From assembly GCF_000718025.1 (NCBI RefSeq), contig NZ_JODS01000008.1, positions 124,001-188,000 on the forward strand: a stretch of 64,000 nucleotides of DNA. Reading direction: 5' to 3'. The position numbers were made by a program, and so were the translations under genes. The stretch's first letter is position 1. Each line of letters starts with the position of its first letter. Of the stretch, positions 1 through 7,897 are shown one piece after another. The stretch comes from Kitasatospora purpeofusca. Lineage in GTDB: Bacteria > Actinomycetota > Actinomycetes > Streptomycetales > Streptomycetaceae. Below the pieces are notes generated by a model, which made no database searches, was not told where the DNA came from, and saw only the letters and a program-made list of their open reading frames with translations.

Positions 1-759
1 CTGGGCGGGATCACCCCGATCTTCCACGCCTTCACCGGCCGCGAGGACCTCCAGCACGTGCTGGAGGAGGCCTCCGGCGGCCGGATGCACTACATGTTCA
101 ACCGGGTCGGCGGCCTCAAGGAGGACCTGCCGGCCGGCTGGCTCGGCCGGGTCCGCGCCGCCGTCGCCGTGGTCCGCTCCCAGCTGCCGGTCTTCGAGGA
201 CCTGGTGCTGGGCAACGAGATCTTCCGCGCCCGCACCGCCGGTGTCGGCGTGCTGACCCGGGCGCAGGCCGAGGCGTACGGCGCCAGCGGCCCGATCGCG
301 CGGGCGAGCGGCCTCGACCTCGACCTGCGCCGGGACGAGCCCTACCTGGCGTACGGCAGCGAGGAGCTGCGGCAGGTGCTGACCGTGGTCACCCGCGAGG
401 AGGGCGACTGCCTGGCCCGCTTCGAGTGCCTGCTGGAGCAGACCGTCAACGCGCTCGACCTCGCCGACGCCTGCCTCGACAAGCTGGCCACGCTCGCCCC
501 CGGGCCGGTCAACCTGCGGCTGCCCAAGGTGCTCAAGGCCCCGGAGGGCAGCACCTACGCCTGGACCGAGAACCCGCTCGGCGTCAACGGCTACTACCTG
601 GTGTCGCGCGGCGACAAGACGCCGTGGCGGCTGAAGCTGCGCTCGGCCTCGTTCAACAACATCCAGACGCTGACCGAGCTGCTGCCGGGGACCCTGGTCG
701 CGGACATGGTGGCGATCCTGGGCTCGATGTTCTTCGTCGTCGGCGACATCGACAAGTAG
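1..759 (+). CDS. nuoD: NADH-quinone oxidoreductase subunit D-type protein (49 kDa), 5' truncated
   Basis: The reading frame is open from base 1, so the N-terminus lies outside the window. The visible 252 residues match the C-terminal part of the complex I 49-kDa subunit: a FHAFTGRED-like stretch, then ASGGRMHYMFNRVGGLKEDLP, and near the end ASFNNIQTL and VADMVAILGSMFFVVGDIDK. This subunit helps form the quinone-reducing Q-module of NADH dehydrogenase. The C-terminal GDIDK, where main NuoD proteins usually end GEVDR, and the lack of other nuo genes nearby suggest a solitary NuoD paralogue. Streptomycetes carry such extra copies. The next gene converges on it. Confidence 0.85.
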   Translation: MGGITPIFHAFTGREDLQHVLEEASGGRMHYMFNRVGGLKEDLPAGWLGRVRAAVAVVRSQLPVFEDLVLGNEIFRARTAGVGVLTRAQAEAYGASGPIARASGLDLDLRRDEPYLAYGSEELRQVLTVVTREEGDCLARFECLLEQTVNALDLADACLDKLATLAPGPVNLRLPKVLKAPEGSTYAWTENPLGVNGYYLVSRGDKTPWRLKLRSASFNNIQTLTELLPGTLVADMVAILGSMFFVVGDIDK

Positions 760-805
760 CCGGCCGGCGAGGAGCAGCCGGTCGGCTGCTCCTCGCCGGG
801 GCGGA

Positions 806-1723
806 CTACTTCTTCGGCGCCTTCGGCCGCTTCACCGGGTCGGCCGGGTGCGGGGCCACCTTGCGGTCGCCCTTGGTGGCGATCCGCTCCTCGCAGAGGC
901 CGGCCAGCACCCGGTACGCGGCCCGGCCCATCAGCTCGGTGAGCTCCGGGCGGTAGCTGACGTAGACCGGGTCGGCGCCCTGGTGCGCGTCCGGGCTGCC
1001 GGTGCACCACCAGTGCAGGTCGTGGCCGCCCGGGCCCCAGCCCCGGCGGTCGTACTCGCCGATGGTGACCTGGAGGTAGCGGGTGTCGTCCGGCCGGTCG
1101 ATCCAGTCGTAGGTGCGGCGGACCGGCAGCTGCCAGCAGACGTCCGGCTTGGTCTCCAGCGGCTCGCGGCCCTCCGCGAGCGCCAGTGCGTGCAGGGCGC
1201 AGCCCCCTCCGCCGGCGAAGCCGGGGCTGTTCACGAAGATGCAGGCGCCGTCGACCCGCCGGGTCTGGCGGTCGCCGTCCTCGTCGAACATGGTGATGCC
1301 GCCGTCGAGCTTGAGCCGGCCCTTGGCGTCGGTGCCGTGCCGGTGGTTCTCCCACAGCTCCGGGGTGAGCCGGGCCGCGTGGCCGGCCACCCGCTTCTCG
1401 TCGTCCTCGTCCGAGTAGTGCGCGCCCAGGGTGCAGCAGCCGTCGGACTCGCCCCGGCCCTCGCGGATGCCCTGGCAGCCCTGGCCGAAGATGCACGACC
1501 AGCGCGAGGTCAGCCAGGTCAGGTCGCAGCGGAAGACCTGCTCCTCGTCCTCGGGGTCGGTGAACTCGACCCAGGCGCGCGCGAAGTCGAGCGGGACCTC
1601 GGGGCGGAGTTCGGAGCGGAGGGTCGGCATCGCCAGGTCGACGGCGCCCGGGCCGCCGCTCCCGGACTTCTTCTTGCCGCCCTTGGAGGTGCCGCTGTGC
1701 TGGGACGTGTCTGCTGCTGCCAC
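806..1723 (-). CDS. Conserved Cys-rich protein, YkgJ/DUF3109-like
   Basis: A 305-residue protein. The first 25 residues are a Lys/Gly/Ser-rich tail, followed by a Cys-rich core: CIFGQGCQGI, GCCTLGAHY, CIFVNSPGF, GGGGCALHALAL and KPDVCWQLP. The spacing of Cys clusters and the CALH...KP...C pattern recall the YkgJ/DUF3109 group of putative Zn or Fe-S proteins. That is inference from pattern only. There is no signal peptide or membrane segment. It converges with the nuoD-like gene. The true function is unknown. Confidence 0.75.
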   Translation of the reverse strand: MAAADTSQHSGTSKGGKKKSGSGGPGAVDLAMPTLRSELRPEVPLDFARAWVEFTDPEDEEQVFRCDLTWLTSRWSCIFGQGCQGIREGRGESDGCCTLGAHYSDEDDEKRVAGHAARLTPELWENHRHGTDAKGRLKLDGGITMFDEDGDRQTRRVDGACIFVNSPGFAGGGGCALHALALAEGREPLETKPDVCWQLPVRRTYDWIDRPDDTRYLQVTIGEYDRRGWGPGGHDLHWWCTGSPDAHQGADPVYVSYRPELTELMGRAAYRVLAGLCEERIATKGDRKVAPHPADPVKRPKAPKK

Positions 1724-1955
1724 CCGGCAAGGGTAGAGCCTCCGCGGAGCTGCGAACCGTCCGTGGTCGCGCGGTTCACGGCGAGTTCACCGCCGGGCCC
1801 GGTGAACGCCGGGTCAACACCGGCCGAATGCCGTTCGAACCGGGGCCCCGGTCCGGCCCGGCCGGTCCGTCCCGGCCCGCGATCAGTACCCGGACCAGCA
1901 CGAACACCGGCACGACCGGTCACCTCCGGCGCGAGATCGCGTAGCGTGGAGGGTT

Positions 1956-2921
1956 ATGCGACTCGGTGTACTCGACGTAGGTTCCAACACGGTCCACTTC
2001 CTGGTGGTCGACGCCCACCCGGGCGCCGCACCCCTGCCCGCGTACTCCCACAAGGCCGAGCTGCGGCTCGCCGAACTCCTCGACGAGCAGGGCGCGATCG
2101 ACGGATCCGGGGTCGAGAAGCTGATCGGCATGATCGCCTCCTCGCTGCGGGTCGCCGAGGACAAGGGCGTGGTCGACATACTGCCCTTCGCCACCTCCGC
2201 CGTGCGCGAGGCCGCCAACGGCGAGGAGGTGCTCCGCCGGGTCGCCGAGGAGACCGGGGTCGAACTGCGGGTGCTCTCCGGCCAGGACGAGGCCCGGCTC
2301 ACCTTCCTGGCGGTCCGCCGCTGGTTCGGCTGGTCCTCCGGCCGACTGCTCAACCTCGACATCGGCGGCGGCTCGCTGGAGATCGCCTGCGGCCTGGACG
2401 AGCAGCCCGACGTGGCCTGCTCGGTGCCGCTGGGCGCCGGCCGGCTGACCGCCCGCTGGCTGCCCGGAGACGTCGCCGACCCCGAGCAGCTCCGCCAGCT
2501 GAGACGGCACATCCGCGCCGAGATCGCCACCGTCGTCGGCGAGATCTCCCGGCTCGGCCCGCCGGACCACGCCGTCGCCACCTCCAAGACCTTCAAGCAG
2601 CTGGCCCGGATGACCGGCGCCGCCCCGGCCGACGCCGGCCCGTACGCGGACCGCCGGCTCACCCGCGCCAACCTCGCCGCCTGGCTGCCCCGGCTGTCCG
2701 CGATGACCGTCGCCGAGCGCGCGCAGATCCCCGGGGTCTCCGAGGGCCGCGCCAAGCAGCTGCTCGCGGGCGCGCTGGTCGCCGACGCGGCGATGGACCT
2801 GTTCGGCCTGGACGAGCTGGACGTCTGCCCCTGGGCGCTGCGCGAGGGCATCATCCTGCGCCGACTGGACGCCATGGACAGCCCCGCCGACCGCCGCCGG
2901 CCCGTCGCGCTCACCCCCTGA
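1956..2921 (+). CDS. ppx: Ppx/GppA family phosphatase (exopolyphosphatase type)
   Basis: 321 residues, the short two-lobed ASKHA form without the C-terminal HD domain. The phosphate loop DVGSNTVHF (residues 7-15) and second glycine loop DIGGGSLE (135-142) are intact, as are the catalytic-region Glu residues around EDKGVVDILPFATSAVREA. Family members hydrolyse polyphosphate or the pentaphosphate of (p)ppGpp. The ATG follows GGAGGG closely. A Ppx of this type usually sits beside the sugar isomerase-type gene that follows here, and the two may be co-transcribed across the 74-bp gap. Confidence 0.9.
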   Translation: MRLGVLDVGSNTVHFLVVDAHPGAAPLPAYSHKAELRLAELLDEQGAIDGSGVEKLIGMIASSLRVAEDKGVVDILPFATSAVREAANGEEVLRRVAEETGVELRVLSGQDEARLTFLAVRRWFGWSSGRLLNLDIGGGSLEIACGLDEQPDVACSVPLGAGRLTARWLPGDVADPEQLRQLRRHIRAEIATVVGEISRLGPPDHAVATSKTFKQLARMTGAAPADAGPYADRRLTRANLAAWLPRLSAMTVAERAQIPGVSEGRAKQLLAGALVADAAMDLFGLDELDVCPWALREGIILRRLDAMDSPADRRRPVALTP

Positions 2922-2995
2922 CCCCGGGAGCGGGGCGGCCGGGCGCGCGCCGACCGGCTCCCCGTTCCGGGCGCGGTCCGCTTACGCTGTCTCCC

Positions 2996-4420
2996 GTGGC
3001 GCAACCAGCGGACGAGGACGGGACGCGGGAGGGCCGCGCGCCCCAGGACGGGAAGCCGCGGCCGGACGCCCCGCGCCGCGCCGGGCGCCGCACCGGCTCC
3101 GGTCCCGGCCCGGACGCCGCCGCGGATCCCGCTCCGGACACCGGCACCGACACCGATACCGACCCGACCCCTGGTTCGGACACCGGTCCGGACACCTCTC
3201 CGGGGGCTCCCGCGCCGACCCGCAAGCTCGGCAAGGCGGTCAAGGGCGTCAAGCCGGCGAAGGGCGTCAAGGGCGTCAAGGACGCCAGGGGTGCCAAGGG
3301 CGTCAAGGCGGTGAAGGCGGCCCGGGAGGCGGCCGGCGGCGTCGCCGAGAAGGCCGCCCGCAAGGCCGCGAGCCGCGCGGCCACCAAGGCGACCAGGGCC
3401 ACCGGGGCGACCGGACCCGCCGCGGCCACCGGGGCGGCGAAGACCGCCGGGGCGCGCAAGGGACCCGGTGCCGAGCCCACCCGCACCGCCCGGGCGGCCG
3501 GCGCCGCCAAGGCCGCCGTCCAGTCCGTGAAGTCGGTCAAGGCCGCCCGCCAGGCCGCCGCCCGCCCGCCGCTGCTGCGCACCACCGACCGCCTGGTCCT
3601 GCCCCCGCACCCGGCCCTGCACATCCCGGACACCAAGGTCGTCCTCTCCACCGCCTCGGTCTACCCGGCCACCACCGCGGTCGCCTTCGAGCTGGCCGCC
3701 AAACTCGGCTACGACGGTGTCGAGGTGATGGTCTGGAACGACCCGGTCAGCCAGGACATCGAGGCGCTGCGCCGGCTCTCCGACGCCCACCGGATGCCGA
3801 TCCTCGCCGTGCACGCGCCGTGCCTGCTGATCACCCAGCGGGTGTGGAGCACCGACCCGTGGACCAAGCTGGTCCGCGCCCGGGCGGCGGCCGAGAAGCT
3901 CGGCGCGAGCGCGGTCGTCGTCCACCCGCCGTTCCGCTGGCAGCGTCAGTACGCCCGGGAGTTCGTCGAGGGCATCCACCGGATGGCGGGGGAGACCGAC
4001 GTCCGCTTCGCGGTCGAGAACATGTACCCGTGGCGGTACAAGGACCGCGAGATGCTGGCCTACGCGCCGGGCTGGGACGTCACCGAGGAGGAGTACCGGC
4101 ACTTCACCATCGACCTGTCGCACGTCGCCACCTCGCGGGTGGACGCCTTCGCGATGGTCGAGCGGATGGGGGACCGGCTCGCCCACATCCACCTGGCGGA
4201 CGGCTCCGGCTCCGGCAAGGACGAGCACCTCATCCCCGGCCGGGGCAAGCAGCCCTGCGCCGAGCTGCTGGAACACCTCGCCCGGACCGGCTTCGACGGC
4301 CACGTCGTGCTGGAGGTCAACACCCGCCGCTCCGCGTCGCCCGCCGAACGCGAGGCCGACCTGGCCGAGGCCCTCGCCTTCACCCGCTTGCACCTGGCCA
4401 CCCCCGCGCGCGTACGCTGA
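2996..4420 (+). CDS. Sugar phosphate isomerase/epimerase (AP endonuclease 2 TIM barrel) with H1-like N-terminal tail
   Basis: The GTG at 2996 gives 474 residues. Residues from about 210 to the end form a xylose isomerase-like/AP endonuclease 2 barrel (STASVYPATTAVAFELAAKLGYDGVEVMVW, AVHAPCLL, VVVHPPFRWQ, FAVENMYPW, IDLSHVATSRV, HIHLADGSG, VVLEVNTRR). The His/Glu/Asp residues of those strands are the usual metal ligands. The first 210 residues are atypical: an acidic Asp/Pro/Thr stretch, then about 130 residues of Lys/Ala repeats (KGVK, KAVKAAR) resembling histone H1 tails. G/C is strong at third positions throughout, so the tail looks translated. A shorter start inside it cannot be excluded. 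Confidence 0.85.
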   Translation: MAQPADEDGTREGRAPQDGKPRPDAPRRAGRRTGSGPGPDAAADPAPDTGTDTDTDPTPGSDTGPDTSPGAPAPTRKLGKAVKGVKPAKGVKGVKDARGAKGVKAVKAAREAAGGVAEKAARKAASRAATKATRATGATGPAAATGAAKTAGARKGPGAEPTRTARAAGAAKAAVQSVKSVKAARQAAARPPLLRTTDRLVLPPHPALHIPDTKVVLSTASVYPATTAVAFELAAKLGYDGVEVMVWNDPVSQDIEALRRLSDAHRMPILAVHAPCLLITQRVWSTDPWTKLVRARAAAEKLGASAVVVHPPFRWQRQYAREFVEGIHRMAGETDVRFAVENMYPWRYKDREMLAYAPGWDVTEEEYRHFTIDLSHVATSRVDAFAMVERMGDRLAHIHLADGSGSGKDEHLIPGRGKQPCAELLEHLARTGFDGHVVLEVNTRRSASPAEREADLAEALAFTRLHLATPARVR

Positions 4421-4452
4421 CGGCACACGAACTGCCGTCCACAGGGGGACAC

Positions 4453-5241
4453 ATGGCGGAAAAGACCGGAACCGGGCCCAGCAGCGACTTCCGTGAACTG
4501 GCGAAGTCCTTCGGCGGCGTGGCGGCGGAGTACGACCGGGCCAGGCCCTCGTACCCGCAGGAGTTGTTCGACGCGCTGGAGCGGCTGGCCGGGCGCGGTC
4601 TGAAGGGCGCGCGGGTGCTGGACGTCGGCGCCGGCACCGGCATCTCGACCCGGCTGCTGGCCGGCCGCGGCGCCGACGTGCTCGCGGTGGAGCCGAACGC
4701 GGGCATGGCCGGGCAGTTCCTCGCCGTCTCGCCCGGGCTCGGGCTGGTCCGGGGCAGCGGCGACGAGCTGCCGTTCCACGACGCCTCGGCGGACTTCGTC
4801 ACCTACGCCCAGGCCTTCCACTGGACCACCCCGGAGAAGTCCGTGCCGGAGGCGATCCGGGTCCTGCGGCCCGGCGGCGCGCTGGCCCTCTGGTGGAACG
4901 TGAAGGACAGCAACGCGGCCTGGGTCCGGGCGATGGGCGAGCGGCTGCACGCCGCGCTGCCCACCACCTACCACGGCTACGGCGCCGTCGACGAGGTCAC
5001 CTCGCACCTCGCCCCCTACGACCTGCGGGTGGAGCACACCCGGCTGCGCTGGGAGCGCCGGGTCACCGTGGACCACATGATCACCGACCTCACCTCCCGC
5101 TCCTACCTCGCCGCGCTCGCCCCGGAGCAGCGCGCGCCGCTGCTGGCCGTCGAGCGCGAGGCCCTGCTGGCGGAGTTCCCGGACGGCACGGTCGTCGAGC
5201 CGTACGTCCTGGACCTCACCGTGGCGCTCACCCCGTCCTGA
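4453..5241 (+). CDS. Class I SAM-dependent methyltransferase
   Basis: 262 residues starting at an ATG preceded by AGGGGGA. The Rossmann SAM-binding motif I is clear (VLDVGAGTGISTRLLA, about residues 54-69), followed by the acidic ribose-binding residue (VLAVEPNAGM), motif II with YAQAFHWTT and motif III with VLRPGGALALWWN. This matches the methyltransferase-11/UbiE-like group that includes many small-molecule methylases. The substrate is not visible from sequence. It lies 32 bp after the isomerase and may share its transcript. Confidence 0.9.
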   Translation: MAEKTGTGPSSDFRELAKSFGGVAAEYDRARPSYPQELFDALERLAGRGLKGARVLDVGAGTGISTRLLAGRGADVLAVEPNAGMAGQFLAVSPGLGLVRGSGDELPFHDASADFVTYAQAFHWTTPEKSVPEAIRVLRPGGALALWWNVKDSNAAWVRAMGERLHAALPTTYHGYGAVDEVTSHLAPYDLRVEHTRLRWERRVTVDHMITDLTSRSYLAALAPEQRAPLLAVEREALLAEFPDGTVVEPYVLDLTVALTPS

Positions 5242-5347
5242 CCCCCGCCGGGGGCCGCCCGGCCCCGCGGTGCGGCCACCCGGCTGACCGCATCGCGGAC
5301 GCCGTGTCCGCCGCCCGGACGGCGGGCGTAGGCTCGACAGACACAGT

Positions 5348-5377
5348 GGCCCCGCACCCTCCTGATCGAGCGGGGCC
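5348..5377 (+). promoter_or_regulatory. Hairpin in the ilvD leader
   Basis: Perfect 8-bp arms GGCCCCGC (5348-5355) and GCGGGGCC (5370-5377) flank a 14-nt loop, about 30 nt before the ilvD start. It could be the terminator of the preceding methyltransferase gene or a leader structure. There is no leucine/valine-rich leader peptide to support attenuation. Confidence 0.3.
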
Positions 5378-5407
5378 GCCAGTCAGCCTCCGAAGGAGTG
5401 GAGCACA

Positions 5408-7252
5408 GTGCCCGAGCTGAGGTCCCGTACGGTCACCCACGGTCGCAACATGGCAGGCGCCCGGGCGCTTCTCCGGGCGGCCGGCGTAGCCCGCGAGGAC
5501 TTCGGCAAGCCGATCATCGCGGTCGCCAACTCCTTCACCGAGTTCGTCCCCGGTCACACCCACCTCCAGCCGGTCGGCCGGATCGTGTCCGAGGCGATCA
5601 AGCAGGCCGGCGGCATCCCCCGCGAGTTCAACACCATCGCGGTGGACGACGGCATCGCGATGGGCCACAGCGGCATGCTGTACTCGCTGCCCTCGCGCGA
5701 CCTGATCGCCGACTCGGTCGAGTACATGGTCAACGCGCACTGCGCGGACGCGCTGATCTGCATCTCCAACTGCGACAAGATCACCCCCGGCATGCTGATG
5801 GCCGCACTGCGGCTGAACATCCCGACGGTGTTCGTCTCCGGCGGCCCGATGGAGGCCGGCAAGGCCACCCTGGTCGACGGCACGGTGCGCAAGCTCGACC
5901 TGGTCGACGCGATCTCGCAGGCGGTCAACGAGAACGTCTCCGACGAGGACATCGCGATCATCGAGGAGAACGCCTGTCCGACCTGCGGCTCCTGCTCGGG
6001 CATGTTCACCGCCAACTCGATGAACTGCCTCACCGAGGCGATCGGCCTCTCGCTGCCCGGCAACGGCTCGCTGCTCGCCACCCACACCGCCCGCCGCGCC
6101 CTCTACGAGGCCGCCGGCCGGACCGTGGTCGAGATCACCAACCGGCACTACGGCCAGGACGACGACTCCGTCCTGCCGCGCTCGATCGCCTCCCGCGCCG
6201 CCTTCGAGAACGCCATGGCCCTCGACATCGCCATGGGCGGCTCGACCAACACCATCCTCCACCTGCTCGCCGCCGCCCAGGAGGCCGAGCTGGACTTCGA
6301 CCTCCGGGCCATCGACGCGATCTCCCGCAAGGTGCCGTGCCTGTCCAAGGTCGCGCCCAACGGCGCGTACTACATGGAGGACGTGCACCGGGCCGGCGGG
6401 ATCCCGGCCATCCTCGGCGAGCTGCACCGGGGCGGGCTGCTGAACGAGGACGTGCACACCGTCCACTCCGACTCGCTCACCGAGTGGCTCAAGACCTGGG
6501 ACGTCCGCGGCGGCTCGCCGTCCGCGGAGGCCGTCGAGCTGTGGCACGCCGCCCCCGGCTGCGTCCGCTCCGCCGAGGCCTTCTCGCAGTCCGAGCGCTG
6601 GGAGTCGCTGGACACCGACGGCGCCCGGGGCTGCATCCGCGCCGTCGAGCACGCCTACTCCGTCGAGGGCGGACTCGCCGTGCTGTACGGCAACCTCGCC
6701 GAGGACGGCTGCATCGTGAAGACCGCCGGCGTCGACGAGTCGATCTGGACGTTCAGCGGCCCGGCCGTCGTGGTCGAGTCCCAGGAGGACGCGGTCGAGG
6801 CGATCCTCGCCAAGCGGATCAAGGAGGGCGACGTCGTCGTCATCCGCTACGAGGGCCCCAAGGGCGGCCCCGGCATGCAGGAGATGCTCTACCCGACCTC
6901 CTTCCTCAAGGGCCGGGGCCTGGGCAAGGCCTGCGCGCTGGTCACCGACGGCCGCTTCTCCGGCGGCACCTCGGGACTGTCGATCGGCCACGCCTCCCCG
7001 GAGGCCGCGTCCGGCGGCACCATCGCCCTGGTCGAGGACGGCGACACCATCGCCATCGACATCCCGGGCCGGCGGATCTCGCTGGAGGTCCCGGCCGAGG
7101 TGCTGGACGAGCGCCGCCGCGTCCTGGAGGCCGGCCACGGCTACCGGCCGCAGAACCGCGACCGCCAGGTCAGCCAGGCCCTGCGCGCCTACGCCGCGAT
7201 GGCCACCTCCGCCGACAAGGGCGCCGTCCGGGACGTCAGCAAGCTCGGCTGA
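5408..7252 (+). CDS. ilvD: Dihydroxy-acid dehydratase
   Basis: 614 residues, full length for the IlvD/Edd family. It converts 2,3-dihydroxy-isovalerate and the isoleucine-pathway homologue to the keto acids, the third common step of branched-chain amino acid synthesis. Fe-S cysteines are present: ICISNCDK (about 117-124) and ACPTCGSCSGMF (about 189-200). The C-terminal GPKGGPGMQEML and TDGRFSGGTSGLSIGH motifs are intact. The GTG start has an AAGGAG site at suitable spacing. ilvD stands alone here, without ilvBNC, and ends in a 13-bp-stem terminator. Confidence 0.97.
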   Translation: MPELRSRTVTHGRNMAGARALLRAAGVAREDFGKPIIAVANSFTEFVPGHTHLQPVGRIVSEAIKQAGGIPREFNTIAVDDGIAMGHSGMLYSLPSRDLIADSVEYMVNAHCADALICISNCDKITPGMLMAALRLNIPTVFVSGGPMEAGKATLVDGTVRKLDLVDAISQAVNENVSDEDIAIIEENACPTCGSCSGMFTANSMNCLTEAIGLSLPGNGSLLATHTARRALYEAAGRTVVEITNRHYGQDDDSVLPRSIASRAAFENAMALDIAMGGSTNTILHLLAAAQEAELDFDLRAIDAISRKVPCLSKVAPNGAYYMEDVHRAGGIPAILGELHRGGLLNEDVHTVHSDSLTEWLKTWDVRGGSPSAEAVELWHAAPGCVRSAEAFSQSERWESLDTDGARGCIRAVEHAYSVEGGLAVLYGNLAEDGCIVKTAGVDESIWTFSGPAVVVESQEDAVEAILAKRIKEGDVVVIRYEGPKGGPGMQEMLYPTSFLKGRGLGKACALVTDGRFSGGTSGLSIGHASPEAASGGTIALVEDGDTIAIDIPGRRISLEVPAEVLDERRRVLEAGHGYRPQNRDRQVSQALRAYAAMATSADKGAVRDVSKLG

Positions 7253-7279
7253 CCCCACCGCGACCATGGGCGTGTCCTG

Positions 7280-7308
7280 GGCGCCGTCCCGGCCACCGGG
7301 ACGGCGCC
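7280..7308 (+). terminator. ilvD terminator
   Basis: Perfect 13-bp stem: GGCGCCGTCCCGG (7280-7292), 3-nt loop, and its complement at 7296-7308. It starts 27 bp after the ilvD stop. Confidence 0.75.
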
Positions 7309-7343
7309 TCCGCCGTTCCCGCCCGCCGGGGATAATCGGACCC

Positions 7344-7871
7344 GTGACCCAGGAACGCACCCCCACCACCCAGCCCGCCGGCGCCCCCGAGCCGGAGCCG
7401 ATCCGCTGGTTCGGCACCAGCTGGGTCGAGCGCGGCGGCGACTACCGGCTGCGCCGCGTCCTCGTCCCGGTCGGGGCGCTGCTCGCCGCCGCGGCCGGCG
7501 CCTTCGTGCTGCGCCTCGCCGTCGACGGCATCAAGCTCGCCGACAACGGCGGCTTCCTCAACGGACTGCTGGTCGCCGCCGTCGCGATCTGCTCGCTGCT
7601 CGCCGCGCTGCGCACCTGGAAGCTGCTCACCGAGGGCCGGGACGCGCTGACCGGCTGGATGGCCGAGGACAAGTCGCTCGGCGTGGTCTGGGTGATCGGC
7701 GGGGTCGGCTCCCTGCTCGCCTACTTCCTCCGCGCCCTGCGCGAGGCCCCCGGCGAGGCCCTCCACCGGGCCCGCTACGAGAAGGCGCTCGCCCAGCACG
7801 AGCGCCGGCAGGCCGGCCGCAGCGGCCGGCCCGGCACCGGCGCCCAGGGCCGGGGCCGGCGCCGGCGCTGA
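7344..7871 (+). CDS. Conserved membrane protein
   Basis: The GTG at 7344 is chosen over longer starts because upstream codons run through the ilvD terminator. A GATAAT box 8 bp upstream suggests a leaderless or near-leaderless transcript. The 175-residue product has a polar N-terminus (about 45 residues), three hydrophobic segments (about 47-68, 75-99 and 115-135) and a basic Arg/Gly-rich C-terminal tail. I do not recognise a characterised family. It converges with the next gene. Confidence 0.7.
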   Translation: MTQERTPTTQPAGAPEPEPIRWFGTSWVERGGDYRLRRVLVPVGALLAAAAGAFVLRLAVDGIKLADNGGFLNGLLVAAVAICSLLAALRTWKLLTEGRDALTGWMAEDKSLGVVWVIGGVGSLLAYFLRALREAPGEALHRARYEKALAQHERRQAGRSGRPGTGAQGRGRRRR

Positions 7872-7897
7872 CCCGGCGCCGCACCGGCCGGGTCAGC
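7867..7897. terminator. Bidirectional terminator built from both stop codons
   Basis: 10-bp perfect stem: GCTGACCCGG (7867-7876) and CCGGGTCAGC (7888-7897), 11-nt loop. The TGA of the upstream gene and the TCA (reverse TGA) of the convergent gene both lie inside the stem. Confidence 0.7.

Noticed and set aside
848..2995. Long plus-strand open frame upstream of the isomerase gene, overlapping the Cys-rich and Ppx genes.
   Set aside because: It is an antisense or out-of-frame shadow in GC-rich DNA. The Cys-rich and Ppx genes on this stretch have intact family motifs and proper starts.
5242..5407. A riboswitch or attenuator controlling ilvD.
   Set aside because: Only one 8-bp hairpin is visible. 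There is no T-box-like sequence and no leader peptide rich in Leu, Ile or Val codons.
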